Source: an uncultured Chloroflexota bacterium
Lineage (GTDB): Bacteria; Chloroflexota; Anaerolineae; Anaerolineales; Anaerolineaceae
Reading direction: 5' to 3'
DNA length: 40,333 nucleotides
Assembly (NCBI GenBank): GCA_902774215.1
Contig: CACYHU010000051.1
Coordinates: 1-40,333, forward strand
Both the position numbers and the translations under genes were made by a program. Of this stretch, positions 34,101 to 40,333 are shown in pieces. Position 1 is the first letter of the stretch, and every line of letters starts with the position of its first letter. The notes under the pieces are model-generated. The model searched no databases and was not told the origin of the DNA. It saw only the letters and a program-made list of their open reading frames with translations.

Positions 34101-34725
34101 CAATGACACGATCATTGCCATTGCCCGGGCTGTTGATGCCAAGGACGAACGCACCAGCCAGCATTCCTGGCGTGTATCCGAATATTCCGCAATGATCGCG
34201 AAGGCTATGGGAATGGATGACAAGGATATTGAAAACCTGCGCCGGGCTGCCCTGGTCCACGACATCGGCAAAATCGGTATTGCCGACGCGATCCTCAATA
34301 AGGATTCCCGGCTGACGGATGAGGAATATGCCATCATGAAATCCCATACCACCCGCGGAGCTGAAATTCTCAAGGATCTGACCTTCATCCCGCACGTTTT
34401 GGACGGAGCACTTTACCACCATGAACGGATTGACGGCAAAGGCTATCCGAACGGATTGAAGGGCGATGAGATCCCGCTGTTTTCCCGCATTATTGGCGTG
34501 GCAGATGCCTTTGACGCAATGACTGCTAACCGGGTCTACCGCAAACAAATGGATTTCGGCTACGTTCTTAATGAGATGGAAAAAGGCAGGGGGACCCAGT
34601 TTGACCCGGAAATTGACGACATTTTGCTGAAGATGCTAAGAGACGGAACGATCGACCTGAAGAAACTTTATCCGGGAATGACTGACGGACCAGAGAACAC
34701 AGCAGATAAAGGAGGTGCTGCATGA
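31129..34725 (+). CDS. Membrane receptor: ECF-S-like domain, propeller repeats, Y_Y_Y, HD-GYP phosphodiesterase
   Basis: 1198 residues. Residues 1 to about 185 hold several helices and resemble an ECF transporter S component (LPIWLDTFGTMLCAYIAGPLIGSLVGITGNLIDAM). Another helix spans about 199-215. Residues about 220-830 contain many two-component-regulator propeller repeats (GILWIGTYAGLYRY, GRLWIGTNDNGLAI, GNLWFSSSRLGLLRL, GSLWICTYGSGLYEI). A Y_Y_Y domain follows (about 860-930, YYLEGFDKNWQ...YTNLPIGEYTFHLGVFD), then a helix near 950. The output is HD-GYP: H1044-D1045 in LVHDIGKIGIAD and HHERIDGKGYP at 1097-1107. The full motif predicts hydrolysis of c-di-GMP. Propeller/Y_Y_Y sensors normally end in histidine kinases; HD-GYP is uncommon. 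It is flanked by two binding proteins and overlaps the next gene by 4 nt. Confidence 0.9.
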   Translation: MKKWKTYQFAFFIILCIALNFAGRIVASSGELPIWLDTFGTMLCAYIAGPLIGSLVGITGNLIDAMSTGTSAIYALTSVAIAVILGISARRKMMEKWFGAMSISVFISLASTAISVPLNYLFYDGRTGNIWGDGVIDRLLEIGSPKILATIAGQFYLEFVDKILTMMILYFTIRLIRKIFKTSPDEPAAETDEAAAKIALIAFALLVTLHPVSDISAQRESPQKSAVYSNYVQTIYSSENGLPCGEANDIAQTNDGILWIGTYAGLYRYNGSEFRRMDDYETVRNVNCLFVDEEGRLWIGTNDNGLAIAINETITNVIDQSSGLPSNSVRSIVRGADGYYYIGTTGSLQVLSLNNGLREINTLWEVSYADGIAADKAGNVAAVTQNGRLFLMNKGRILSSRQLTSGNELFRACTFSPEGKLLAGTSMGRIFVFDITNGWFEEHSVMETGKLTSIKDLNFLENGDLFVSADNGIGYFDTTEVFRVINTNEFDSSIDNTLVDYQGNLWFSSSRLGLLRLAPSSFLNIYSTTGIEHKVVNAVTNWKGDFYFGTDKGLDIVDGELSEQIHNELSEKLAGIRIRCMLVDSKGSLWICTYGSGLYEIEADGTEHHYSSREAIFGNRVRVAMELSDGTILAGSDVGISFIRDHEIDETLTNSTDSISSMILTATELPDGRILVGTDGSGLAVIENHEVSDILTRQEGLSSEVILRTAYDAAGEGVFIVTSNGLCYMDRDGKIRLLKNFPYFNNYDVYIDEEEDRLFVMSSAGIFILKREDVIADGPNIQYELLNARRGLDSSLTANSWNYLNEEGELFLPCDSGVYMLNTKDYAEASRVYRMSIAAVNIDGDKPEIERNKTIIIPRNAARMEIIPEIINYSVQVPYVGYYLEGFDKNWQIMPLDTMQSATYTNLPIGEYTFHLGVFDTNQQSVISQRSYKLIKEKEIYDNIWFTAYLILIPILAAIWFTWFLVSRRNERVMEMQRKELALSQQQVKMSNDTIIAIARAVDAKDERTSQHSWRVSEYSAMIAKAMGMDDKDIENLRRAALVHDIGKIGIADAILNKDSRLTDEEYAIMKSHTTRGAEILKDLTFIPHVLDGALYHHERIDGKGYPNGLKGDEIPLFSRIIGVADAFDAMTANRVYRKQMDFGYVLNEMEKGRGTQFDPEIDDILLKMLRDGTIDLKKLYPGMTDGPENTADKGGAA

Positions 34726-35924
34726 AACGCTTCTATCTGACGACGATCATCATTTGTCTGCTGACGCTGGCGGGGGCAAGCTTTTATTATCATTTCTGGG
34801 ATAAAAAACAGGAGGACGCAAGGCTCATAGTTGGTTTTCTCTCGGAAAATGATGAAATGACAGCGAATACATTCAACTTCTTCCTCTCCCAGAAAACGAT
34901 AGAGAAGGAGTTCCCTGACCAGGTCCTTATCCTGACGAAAACCAACGTCCAGGAAGACGAGACGCAGGAAGCCCTTGAGGAGCTGATCCGGAACGGCTGT
35001 CAGATCCTTTTCACAAATACACGCAGCGAAAAGGTTAAAGCATTCGCGGCATCATATCCGGAGGTTCAATTCTGTCAGCTTTCCAGCGGGGTTGCTGCCG
35101 AAGTAAAATCCGACAGCAATTTCCATACCTTCAACGCCAAGAATTTTCAGGGTCATTATGTCAGCGGCATCGCGGCCGGCATGAAGCTGCAGCAGATGAT
35201 CGATGAGGGCGTGATCACTCCGGAGCAGGCAATGATCGGATACATCGGCTCCTTCCCGACAGCCGAAACCATCTCCGGTTTTACCGCGTTTCTGTTGGGT
35301 GCCCGTACTGTATGTCCGGATGCTTTGATGCGTGTCCGCTATGCCAACGCGCTGAGCAATTTCATCCGAGAAAAGAACAATACGAAAGAGCTGCTCGACG
35401 AAGGCTGCATCATTATCGCGCAGAACAGCGGATCCACAGGACCGGCAGCCGCCTGTCAGGAAGCATCTCTGAACAGGACTGTCTACTATATCGGCTTTAA
35501 TGAGAGCATGATCAATGATACCTCAACAGTGTCCCTGATCGATGTCCGGAACAACTGGGATCCCTATATGATTAACGCAATCCGTGCCGTGATCACAGAG
35601 CAGCCGATTGAAAAGGTCGTCTCCGGTGAGGTCCACGGGAATGATATCTGCGCAGGCTTCGATCAGGGCTGGCTCGAGATTCTTGGCCTGAATGAGGACC
35701 TCGCCGCACCCGGTACGGCAGCACGCATCCGTGAAGTCATTGACAAGATCATCAAAGGGAAAGCGGATATCTTCAGAGGGGACTATATCGGAACCGATTC
35801 TAATAATATGCGGATAAAGATCGACCTGAACGACGGGTTTATCGAAAACAGCAATACATCAAAACCCACCTTCCATTACATTCTGAAGGATGTGATCACA
35901 GTGGAAAAAACGAGCGGGGAATGA
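34722..35924 (+). CDS. BMP-family substrate-binding protein, membrane-anchored
   Basis: 400 residues, starting in an ATGA overlap with the receptor gene and with AAAGGAGGTG upstream. One N-terminal helix (YLTTIIICLLTLAGASFYYHF) has no lipobox, so it may stay as an anchor. The rest is a basic-membrane-protein (BMP/PnrA) fold: GFLSENDEMTANTFNFF, GCQILFTNTRSEKVKAFAASYPEVQFCQLSSG, HYVSGIAAGMKL, IGYIGSFPTAETISGFTAFLLGARTVCP and YIGFNESMINDTSTVSLIDVRNNWDPYM. BMP proteins typically bind nucleosides, or autoinducers in some receptors. No ABC partners are present. Translational coupling to the HD-GYP receptor suggests a second ligand input to the same signalling complex. Confidence 0.88.
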   Translation: MKRFYLTTIIICLLTLAGASFYYHFWDKKQEDARLIVGFLSENDEMTANTFNFFLSQKTIEKEFPDQVLILTKTNVQEDETQEALEELIRNGCQILFTNTRSEKVKAFAASYPEVQFCQLSSGVAAEVKSDSNFHTFNAKNFQGHYVSGIAAGMKLQQMIDEGVITPEQAMIGYIGSFPTAETISGFTAFLLGARTVCPDALMRVRYANALSNFIREKNNTKELLDEGCIIIAQNSGSTGPAAACQEASLNRTVYYIGFNESMINDTSTVSLIDVRNNWDPYMINAIRAVITEQPIEKVVSGEVHGNDICAGFDQGWLEILGLNEDLAAPGTAARIREVIDKIIKGKADIFRGDYIGTDSNNMRIKIDLNDGFIENSNTSKPTFHYILKDVITVEKTSGE

Positions 35925-35940
35925 TCCCCGCTCATTTTTT
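35912..35940. terminator. Bidirectional terminator overlapping a stop codon
   Basis: Perfect 9-bp stem GAGCGGGGA (35912-35920) / TCCCCGCTC (35925-35933). The 4-nt loop ATGA contains the TGA of the BMP gene. T-run on the plus side (35935-35940) and A-run at 35905-35910 let it serve the convergent gene as well. Confidence 0.9.
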
Positions 35941-35954
35941 CTGCATAGAGCTTC

Positions 35955-36947
35955 TCAGCTCAGATACCATGAAACCACGCCGTCTTCAATATGGACCGTA
36001 ACACCATTGCGGGGGGCAGTTTCGGGATTCCAGCGCTCCGCGTAAAGTCCGTCCTGAAAAAGGCAGGTGATTTTCTCTTCGCCTAAGGTTCGTCTGATCG
36101 TTTCAAAGGTTTTTTCGCTGGTGGAATTACTCCGATGATCATTGGACGCGCAGCAGACGATGAACGATGGATTCACGGCATGAAGCAGCTCTTCACTCAC
36201 CGAATCAGCCTGCCCGTGATGTCCGATTTTGAAGACATCCGCTTTCAAAAGCTCCGGAGCGGTATCAAGGATATGCCGAAACCCATCGGCATTCGTATCG
36301 CCGCAGAGGAGAACAGAGCATCCTTTGTAATGCAGCCGCACGACCATGCTGGCATTGTTCATTGTTTCGGTCACTTCCGTGACCGCCGCATTCAGCGCTT
36401 CATCAGATGAAGCTGTAAAAACCCGGTCCAGCGATTCATCCACCTTTTCACGATATCCCGGTTCGGGACCCAATACATCTATTGAGAGATCTCCGGTACA
36501 AAAATATGAAGGCCTGATCCCGTCCAGCCATGTGACGTCCCCGTCCGTGAGTATTTTCATCAGCCGGCTGTAATTATTGATTGAATCAAGCGCTTTGAAA
36601 TTTGTCTCGGACAAATTGTGCTGCGGTGTGATGCATTTGCCATAATGTTCCGGAGAAAGATGGACGGATGTCCAGAATTTACGGACAGGGATTTTCCCGA
36701 TGACGGGCACCAGACCGCTGGTATGATCCTCGTGCACATGGGAGAATACCAGCAGATCAATATGCCGGATTCTTTTTTTCGAAAGGAAATCGAGGGCACG
36801 GATACGTCCGCTTTCCCCCTGATATTCAGAGTCCATGGCACTGCCGCCATCGATCAGCATTACAAACTGCCCGTCTTCACGTTCCTTTTCCTCAGCAGTA
36901 ATAAGGATGGATTCACCATAACCAACGTTAATGAACGTAATGTCCAT
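35955..36947 (-). CDS. Metallo-beta-lactamase-fold hydrolase, ComEC-C-terminal-like
   Basis: 330 residues from ATG 36947 (GGAGGAAAATTT upstream); an in-frame start at 36977 lacks a ribosome site. The MBL fold shows IDGGSAMDS, the metal motif FSHVHEDHTSG (HxHxDH), the second-site LLCGDTNADG (Asp) and KIGHHGQADSV (His), the arrangement seen in the C-terminal domain of ComEC/Rec2 and in free-standing relatives. There are no membrane helices, and no signal peptide. Free-standing members have been linked to nucleotide or phosphodiester hydrolysis, but no substrate is evident here. It lies convergent to the c-di-GMP operon, a position that does not prove a link. Confidence 0.85.
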   Translation of the reverse strand: MDITFINVGYGESILITAEEKEREDGQFVMLIDGGSAMDSEYQGESGRIRALDFLSKKRIRHIDLLVFSHVHEDHTSGLVPVIGKIPVRKFWTSVHLSPEHYGKCITPQHNLSETNFKALDSINNYSRLMKILTDGDVTWLDGIRPSYFCTGDLSIDVLGPEPGYREKVDESLDRVFTASSDEALNAAVTEVTETMNNASMVVRLHYKGCSVLLCGDTNADGFRHILDTAPELLKADVFKIGHHGQADSVSEELLHAVNPSFIVCCASNDHRSNSTSEKTFETIRRTLGEEKITCLFQDGLYAERWNPETAPRNGVTVHIEDGVVSWYLS

Positions 36948-37033
36948 AAATTTTCCTCCATACAGATCAGAACACACCGGTGGAACCGCCTTTTGAGCAG
37001 TTCCTCTGAAACATCTTTTGGTCAGCCGGTAAC

Positions 37034-37062
37034 ATTATATCATGCGGCAGCCGCTGTGTCGG
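37034..37062 (-). promoter_or_regulatory. Predicted promoter of the MBL-fold gene
   Basis: On the minus strand CCGACA (37062-37057), 17-nt spacer, TATAAT (37039-37034). The predicted start near 37027 is about 80 nt before ATG 36947. Confidence 0.6.
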
Positions 37063-37097
37063 AAAAACCATCCTCTTTTGTCAATTTGATTTCTATT

Positions 37098-37109
37098 GTA
37101 AACGTTTAC
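37098..37109. promoter_or_regulatory. LacI/CcpA-type operator
   Basis: GTAAACGTTTAC is a perfect 12-bp palindrome with central CG, flanked by TT and GAA. It closely matches operators of LacI-family sugar regulators. It lies about 76 nt upstream of the predicted start of the second sugar operon and in the shared divergent region with the MBL gene. Confidence 0.7.
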
Positions 37110-37118
37110 GAATGTAAT

Positions 37119-37178
37119 AAAAGTCATCATTTTCAAATGACTTTTAGCAATTGATGATTTTTGTAATTCTCATATAAT
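37119..37178 (+). promoter_or_regulatory. Inverted repeat and promoter of the second sugar operon
   Basis: A perfect 9-bp inverted repeat AAAAGTCAT (37119-37127) / ATGACTTTT (37137-37145) lies directly upstream of the -35 box. The promoter is TTGATG (37151-37156), 16-nt spacer, TATAAT (37173-37178). The repeat's place suggests an activator site or an upstream hairpin. The start near 37185 gives a leader of about 53 nt. Confidence 0.65.
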
Positions 37179-37237
37179 TTAAAAATCTCTGAATAAGCTC
37201 AGAGAGATTTATGTATGCGGCATAAAAGGGAGGATCA

Positions 37238-38074
37238 ATGAGAGTCTCTACAGGAAGAAAAATATTCAACATTGTTATGTGCGCCATTTTACTGCTCGTG
37301 GCACTTTTCCCGATTTACTGGCTTATTTCTCTTTCTATTCGTGACACACAGGAGCTTTCAGGTCACATTTCGATCTTCCCGAAAACCCTGACGTTTGAAC
37401 ATTTCACCCGTCTTTTCACAGAAAAAAATTACAGCATGATCCTGAAAAACAGTCTGATCTGTACACTGGTTTCACTGCTGTTTTCCCTGTCATTTGGTCT
37501 TGCGGCAGCCTACATCATGGTACGTTCCCGTTTCACACTCAAGATCAAAAAACCGCTCACCTTTTGGGTCCTGCTGATCCGCGTACTGCCTCCGATCGCT
37601 TTCATGATTCCCCTTTACATCACATTCAACCAGCTGAATCTTCTCGGCACCCGCATTCCGGTCATACTTGCCTGTATCCTGATCAATATTCCGTTCACGA
37701 TCTGGTTCATGATGACCTTTTTCGCCGATCTGCCGGAAGAGGTTGAACAAAGCGCAAAAATCGACGGCGCGACGGAGTTCCAGCTGTTCTGGACGATCGT
37801 TCTCCCGCTCGTCGCCCCCGGCATCGCCGCAATTTCCATGATGTCCTTCATGTATGCCTGGAATGAGTACACCTATTCCGTGATCTTCATCCAGAAATCA
37901 TCAGCCTATACCCTCCCGATCTCCATCGCACTGCTGAATACGGAAGACAACCTGACGCAGTTCGGCCTGGTCGCGGCTGCCGGCGTGATTTCCGTGATCC
38001 CGATCACCCTCTTTGTCATCTTTGCGCAGAATTACCTCATCGCCGGCCTCTCCAGCGGTGCCGTAAAAGAATAA
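37238..38074 (+). CDS. Sugar ABC transporter permease (MalG-like)
   Basis: 278 residues, the usual MalG length, unlike the long homologue at 26.1 kb. Six helices are expected, beginning NIVMCAILLLVALFPIYWLISLSIRD. The EAA loop is EEVEQSAKIDGATEFQLFWTIVLPLVAPG and the end is QNYLIAGLSSGAVKE. ATG 37238 has GGGAGGATCA upstream. It is the first gene of the operon, before the binding protein, which is unusual. No ATPase gene is present in the visible part. Confidence 0.94.
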   Translation: MRVSTGRKIFNIVMCAILLLVALFPIYWLISLSIRDTQELSGHISIFPKTLTFEHFTRLFTEKNYSMILKNSLICTLVSLLFSLSFGLAAAYIMVRSRFTLKIKKPLTFWVLLIRVLPPIAFMIPLYITFNQLNLLGTRIPVILACILINIPFTIWFMMTFFADLPEEVEQSAKIDGATEFQLFWTIVLPLVAPGIAAISMMSFMYAWNEYTYSVIFIQKSSAYTLPISIALLNTEDNLTQFGLVAAAGVISVIPITLFVIFAQNYLIAGLSSGAVKE

Positions 38075-38085
38075 TTTGTGAGTAA

Positions 38086-38100
38086 CCCCGCGCTGCGGGG
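38086..38100 (+). other. Intercistronic hairpin MalG / SBP
   Basis: CCCCGC (38086-38091) / GCGGGG (38095-38100) with a 3-nt loop, 12 nt after the permease stop. No T-run follows. A second perfect small stem, GTGTAT CAA ATACAC, is at 38109-38123. These may set mRNA ends and raise the binding-protein level. Confidence 0.55.
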
Positions 38101-38135
38101 ATATTATTGTGTATCAAATACACGAAAGGAAAAAT

Positions 38136-39323
38136 ATGAAAAAGTTTGCTGTTATTTTGTCTTTATTGCTGGCTCTCTGCATCTGCAGCGTGTCCTTCGC
38201 ACAGGAACCGGAAACTCTGACGCTCCTGCTCCGCGCCGGAACATACGGCGAAGTCGTTAAGGCTTTGATCCCTGAATTCGAAGCTGAACACAACTGCAAG
38301 ATCGAATACTCTGAAGAAACCTTCGATGATCTGCACACGAAGATCTCCATGGACGCCATCAATTCAGAAGGCACCTATGACGTCATCGTTGTTGACGGCA
38401 GCTGGAAGGCTGAATTCATCGACAATGACATCCTCGCTGACCTGACCGAGCTCGGTTATGAATATGACGAAGATATCATCCCGGCGACCCTGCCTGCCGG
38501 TATCGGCCCCGATGGTCACGCTTACCTGATCCCGTTCTATGGCAATGTTACCATCTTCATGTACAACGAAGATCTCATCGACAAATATAACGATGGTGAA
38601 GTTCCCACCAACTGGGCTGATGTTCTGGAACTTGCTCAGACCATGAAGGCCGATGGCGTCGATGGTTATCTGCTCCGCGCAGGTGCCGGTGACAGCAATG
38701 TCTCTGACTTCCTCCCCGTCCTGAAATCCTTCGGTGCCTGGGTCATGAATGATGACTATACTGAAATCACCATCAATACCCCCGAAGCCAAAGCTGCCCT
38801 GCAGATGTACATTGACCTCTACAAGGCCGGCAACATGCTTGACAAGGATAACATCGTAGCTGCCATCAACAGCGGTACTGCTGCCATGGCCGTCGGCTGG
38901 CCGGGCTGGGGTGCTGATCACTACACCACCATTCCGACAATGGCTGATGAAGATTCCGAACCTCAGAACAGCTCCATCTATGGCTGCTGGTTCATCGGTA
39001 TGGCTGCCAACTCCACTCACAAGGATCTGGCCCTCGAATTCCTGGAAGAAGTCACCTCCGCTGAATATCAGCAGGAAACCGTCGAGATCGGCGGCGTTCC
39101 GTGCCGCGAGAGCTGCCTGCTCAACGAAGATTCCCTGGAAATCAACCCGAACCTCGAAGTTGTTTACGGCTCCCTGTCTGTCGGTACCTATCGCCCGTTC
39201 GTGACCTTCTGGTCTGAATACTACACCATCCTTGGCCCATACCTCGAAGCTGCTGTTATGGGTCAGATGAGCGTTGACGATGCTCTGGATGCCGCGCAGG
39301 CTGATTTGGAAGCACTGCTCTGA
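38136..39323 (+). CDS. Extracellular sugar-binding protein (ABC transporter, family 1)
   Basis: 395 residues from ATG 38136 (AAAGGAA upstream); the open frame from GTG 38109 lies in a hairpin. Signal peptide MKKFAVILSLLLALCICSVSFAQ, with no standard lipobox. Family-1 features: LLLRAGTYGEVVKALIPEFEAEHNCKIEYSEETFDDLHTKISMDAINSEGTYDVIVVDGSW and the hinge-side YLIPFYGNVTIFMYNEDLIDKYNDGEVPTNWADVLELAQ. Codon use is strongly biased towards C-ending codons compared with the flanking permeases, as expected for a highly expressed binding protein. Ligand unknown. It is flanked on both sides by hairpins and serves the permeases before and after it. Confidence 0.94.
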   Translation: MKKFAVILSLLLALCICSVSFAQEPETLTLLLRAGTYGEVVKALIPEFEAEHNCKIEYSEETFDDLHTKISMDAINSEGTYDVIVVDGSWKAEFIDNDILADLTELGYEYDEDIIPATLPAGIGPDGHAYLIPFYGNVTIFMYNEDLIDKYNDGEVPTNWADVLELAQTMKADGVDGYLLRAGAGDSNVSDFLPVLKSFGAWVMNDDYTEITINTPEAKAALQMYIDLYKAGNMLDKDNIVAAINSGTAAMAVGWPGWGADHYTTIPTMADEDSEPQNSSIYGCWFIGMAANSTHKDLALEFLEEVTSAEYQQETVEIGGVPCRESCLLNEDSLEINPNLEVVYGSLSVGTYRPFVTFWSEYYTILGPYLEAAVMGQMSVDDALDAAQADLEALL

Positions 39324-39337
39324 TCTTTAGCTTTTTA

Positions 39338-39367
39338 TCTGAGGGGGAGGTTTTCCTCTCCCTCAGA
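39338..39367 (+). other. Attenuator-like hairpin SBP / MalF
   Basis: Thirteen pairs with one G-T wobble: TCTGAGGGGGAGG (39338-39350) / CCTCTCCCTCAGA (39355-39367), TTTT loop, then ATTTTTG. It is a strong stem with a short T-run, so a partial terminator is likely. That would lower MalF-like permease expression relative to the binding protein. Confidence 0.8.
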
Positions 39368-39416
39368 ATTTTTGAAAAATTGTCACAAGTTGTAAAAGAA
39401 ATTCGGGAGGAAACAC

Positions 39417-40331
39417 ATGAATATGGGTTTATCAGAAAAGAAGCGAAGATTCGATGAGGACAAAGCATTTCCGCACATCATGCTTGCTCCCACCATCATT
39501 GTCATGCTCATAATGACAGTCTATCCGATTGCTTTTACGATTTATTACAGTTTTACAGACTATAACCTGCTGAAGGCCGCAAAGAAAGGCTATAACTGGA
39601 TCGGTTTCGATAACTTTACAAAGCTCTTCCAGAATGCCGTATTCCGCACCGCTATTTTTAACACGGTCAAATTCACGCTCTTCGCGGTCCTTGCTGAAAC
39701 GCTCATCGGTCTGCTGATAGCAGTTTTTGTCAACAGCCTGCCGAAGGGGCAGAAGGTGATGCGCACCCTGCTGCTGCTCCCCTACCTGCTCCCGACTGTT
39801 ACCGTTGCCCTTGCCTGGCGTATGCTGCTTTCCAGCAACTACGGCCCGGTCAACCAGTGGCTGGTAGATATGGGATTCACCGGCATGGCAAACTATAACT
39901 GGTTCTATCACATCGGCACCGCTTTCTGGACGGTCTGGTTAATTGACGTATGGCAGAATGTCCCCTTCGTCTTTCTGCTGCTGTATGCCTCACTGCAGGG
40001 TGTTCCGGAGCAGCAGTTTGAAGCCGCGGAGCTGGACGGCGCCAATATGTTCCAGAAGTTCTGGTACGTCACGCTCCCGAATATCCGCAGCAGCATCTTC
40101 CTTTGCTTACTGCTCCGCACCATTGACACGTTCCGCCTGTTCGACAAGGTCAATATCCTCACCCAGGGCGGTCCGGTCAACACAACGACCACCATCACAC
40201 AGTATCTATACGCATTCGGTATCAAGACGCTGAACTTTGGCTTTGGTTCCGCGGGTTCCCTGGTGATGACGATCCTTGTATTGATCCTTGCCATCCCATA
40301 CATCCGCACCGCCATCGGTGCAAAGAAATAA
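39417..40331 (+). CDS. Sugar ABC transporter permease (MalF-like)
   Basis: 304 residues, complete, stop TAA at 40329-40331. ATG 39417 has GGGAGGAAACAC upstream. After a charged cytoplasmic start the first helix is MLAPTIIVMLIMTVYPIAFTIYYSFTDY. The EAA loop is EQQFEAAELDGANMFQKFWYVTLPNIRS. QGGPVNTTTTITQYLY is typical of CUT1 MalF-like subunits. It pairs with the MalG-like permease of the same operon. A further gene, perhaps an enzyme or ATPase, could follow beyond the window. Confidence 0.94.
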   Translation: MNMGLSEKKRRFDEDKAFPHIMLAPTIIVMLIMTVYPIAFTIYYSFTDYNLLKAAKKGYNWIGFDNFTKLFQNAVFRTAIFNTVKFTLFAVLAETLIGLLIAVFVNSLPKGQKVMRTLLLLPYLLPTVTVALAWRMLLSSNYGPVNQWLVDMGFTGMANYNWFYHIGTAFWTVWLIDVWQNVPFVFLLLYASLQGVPEQQFEAAELDGANMFQKFWYVTLPNIRSSIFLCLLLRTIDTFRLFDKVNILTQGGPVNTTTTITQYLYAFGIKTLNFGFGSAGSLVMTILVLILAIPYIRTAIGAKK

Positions 40332-40333
40332 AA

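Overview
The window reads as chromosomal DNA of an anaerobic, moderate-GC member of the Chloroflexota, most likely class Anaerolineae. The main hints are Thr/Pro-rich linkers in membrane-anchored proteins, an rpoC with a long coiled-coil insertion and no rpoB beside it, type III glutamine synthetase, and several CUT1-type sugar ABC transporters without their own ATPase. The lineage is inferred from gene style only; no rRNA is present. No phage, insertion sequence or CRISPR array was seen.

Layout. 1-8.2 kb: tail of a membrane protein, a TPR membrane protein, rpoC with its own promoter and a striking inverted repeat, tRNA-Leu(CAG), an FtsB-like protein that may be leaderless, folD and a GntR/UTRA regulator. 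8.3-14.7 kb: a polytopic GT-C-like protein, threonine synthase, a second fold-type-II PLP enzyme, and a cupin-nucleoside phosphorylase fusion. 15-18.1 kb: a partner-switching cassette, with a structured leader RNA, a STAS anti-anti-sigma protein, a HAD phosphatase and a MATE transporter carrying a C-terminal anti-sigma-kinase-like ATPase domain. 18.2-19.9 kb: two convergent broken genes (TPM-domain and Cof-type HAD). 19.9-24.2 kb, minus strand: glutamine synthetase III, FAH-family enzyme and M29 aminopeptidase, with the broken HAD gene as the last member. 24.4-26 kb: a second MATE transporter and a CAT-anticodon tRNA.

26-40.3 kb: two CUT1 sugar-uptake operons surround a signalling operon. The first (minus strand: binding protein, MalF-like, MalG-like) has a consensus promoter followed by an 18-bp perfect palindrome, and its MalG-like subunit has an extra N-terminal region of about 250 residues. 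Divergent from it lies a three-gene operon: a family-3 solute-binding protein, a 1198-residue receptor (ECF-S-like membrane domain, beta-propeller repeats, Y_Y_Y domain, HD-GYP), and a BMP-family binding protein. No transporter is encoded in that operon, so the binding proteins may feed a c-di-GMP phosphodiesterase. After a convergent metallo-beta-lactamase-fold gene, the second sugar operon has the unusual order MalG-SBP-MalF, with hairpins on both sides of the SBP gene and a LacI-type operator upstream.

The strongest candidates for undescribed biology are the transporter-fused partner switch (about 15.0-18.1 kb) and the binding-protein/propeller/HD-GYP operon (30.1-35.9 kb). Functional statements are inferences from domain recognition by eye; no database search was possible.
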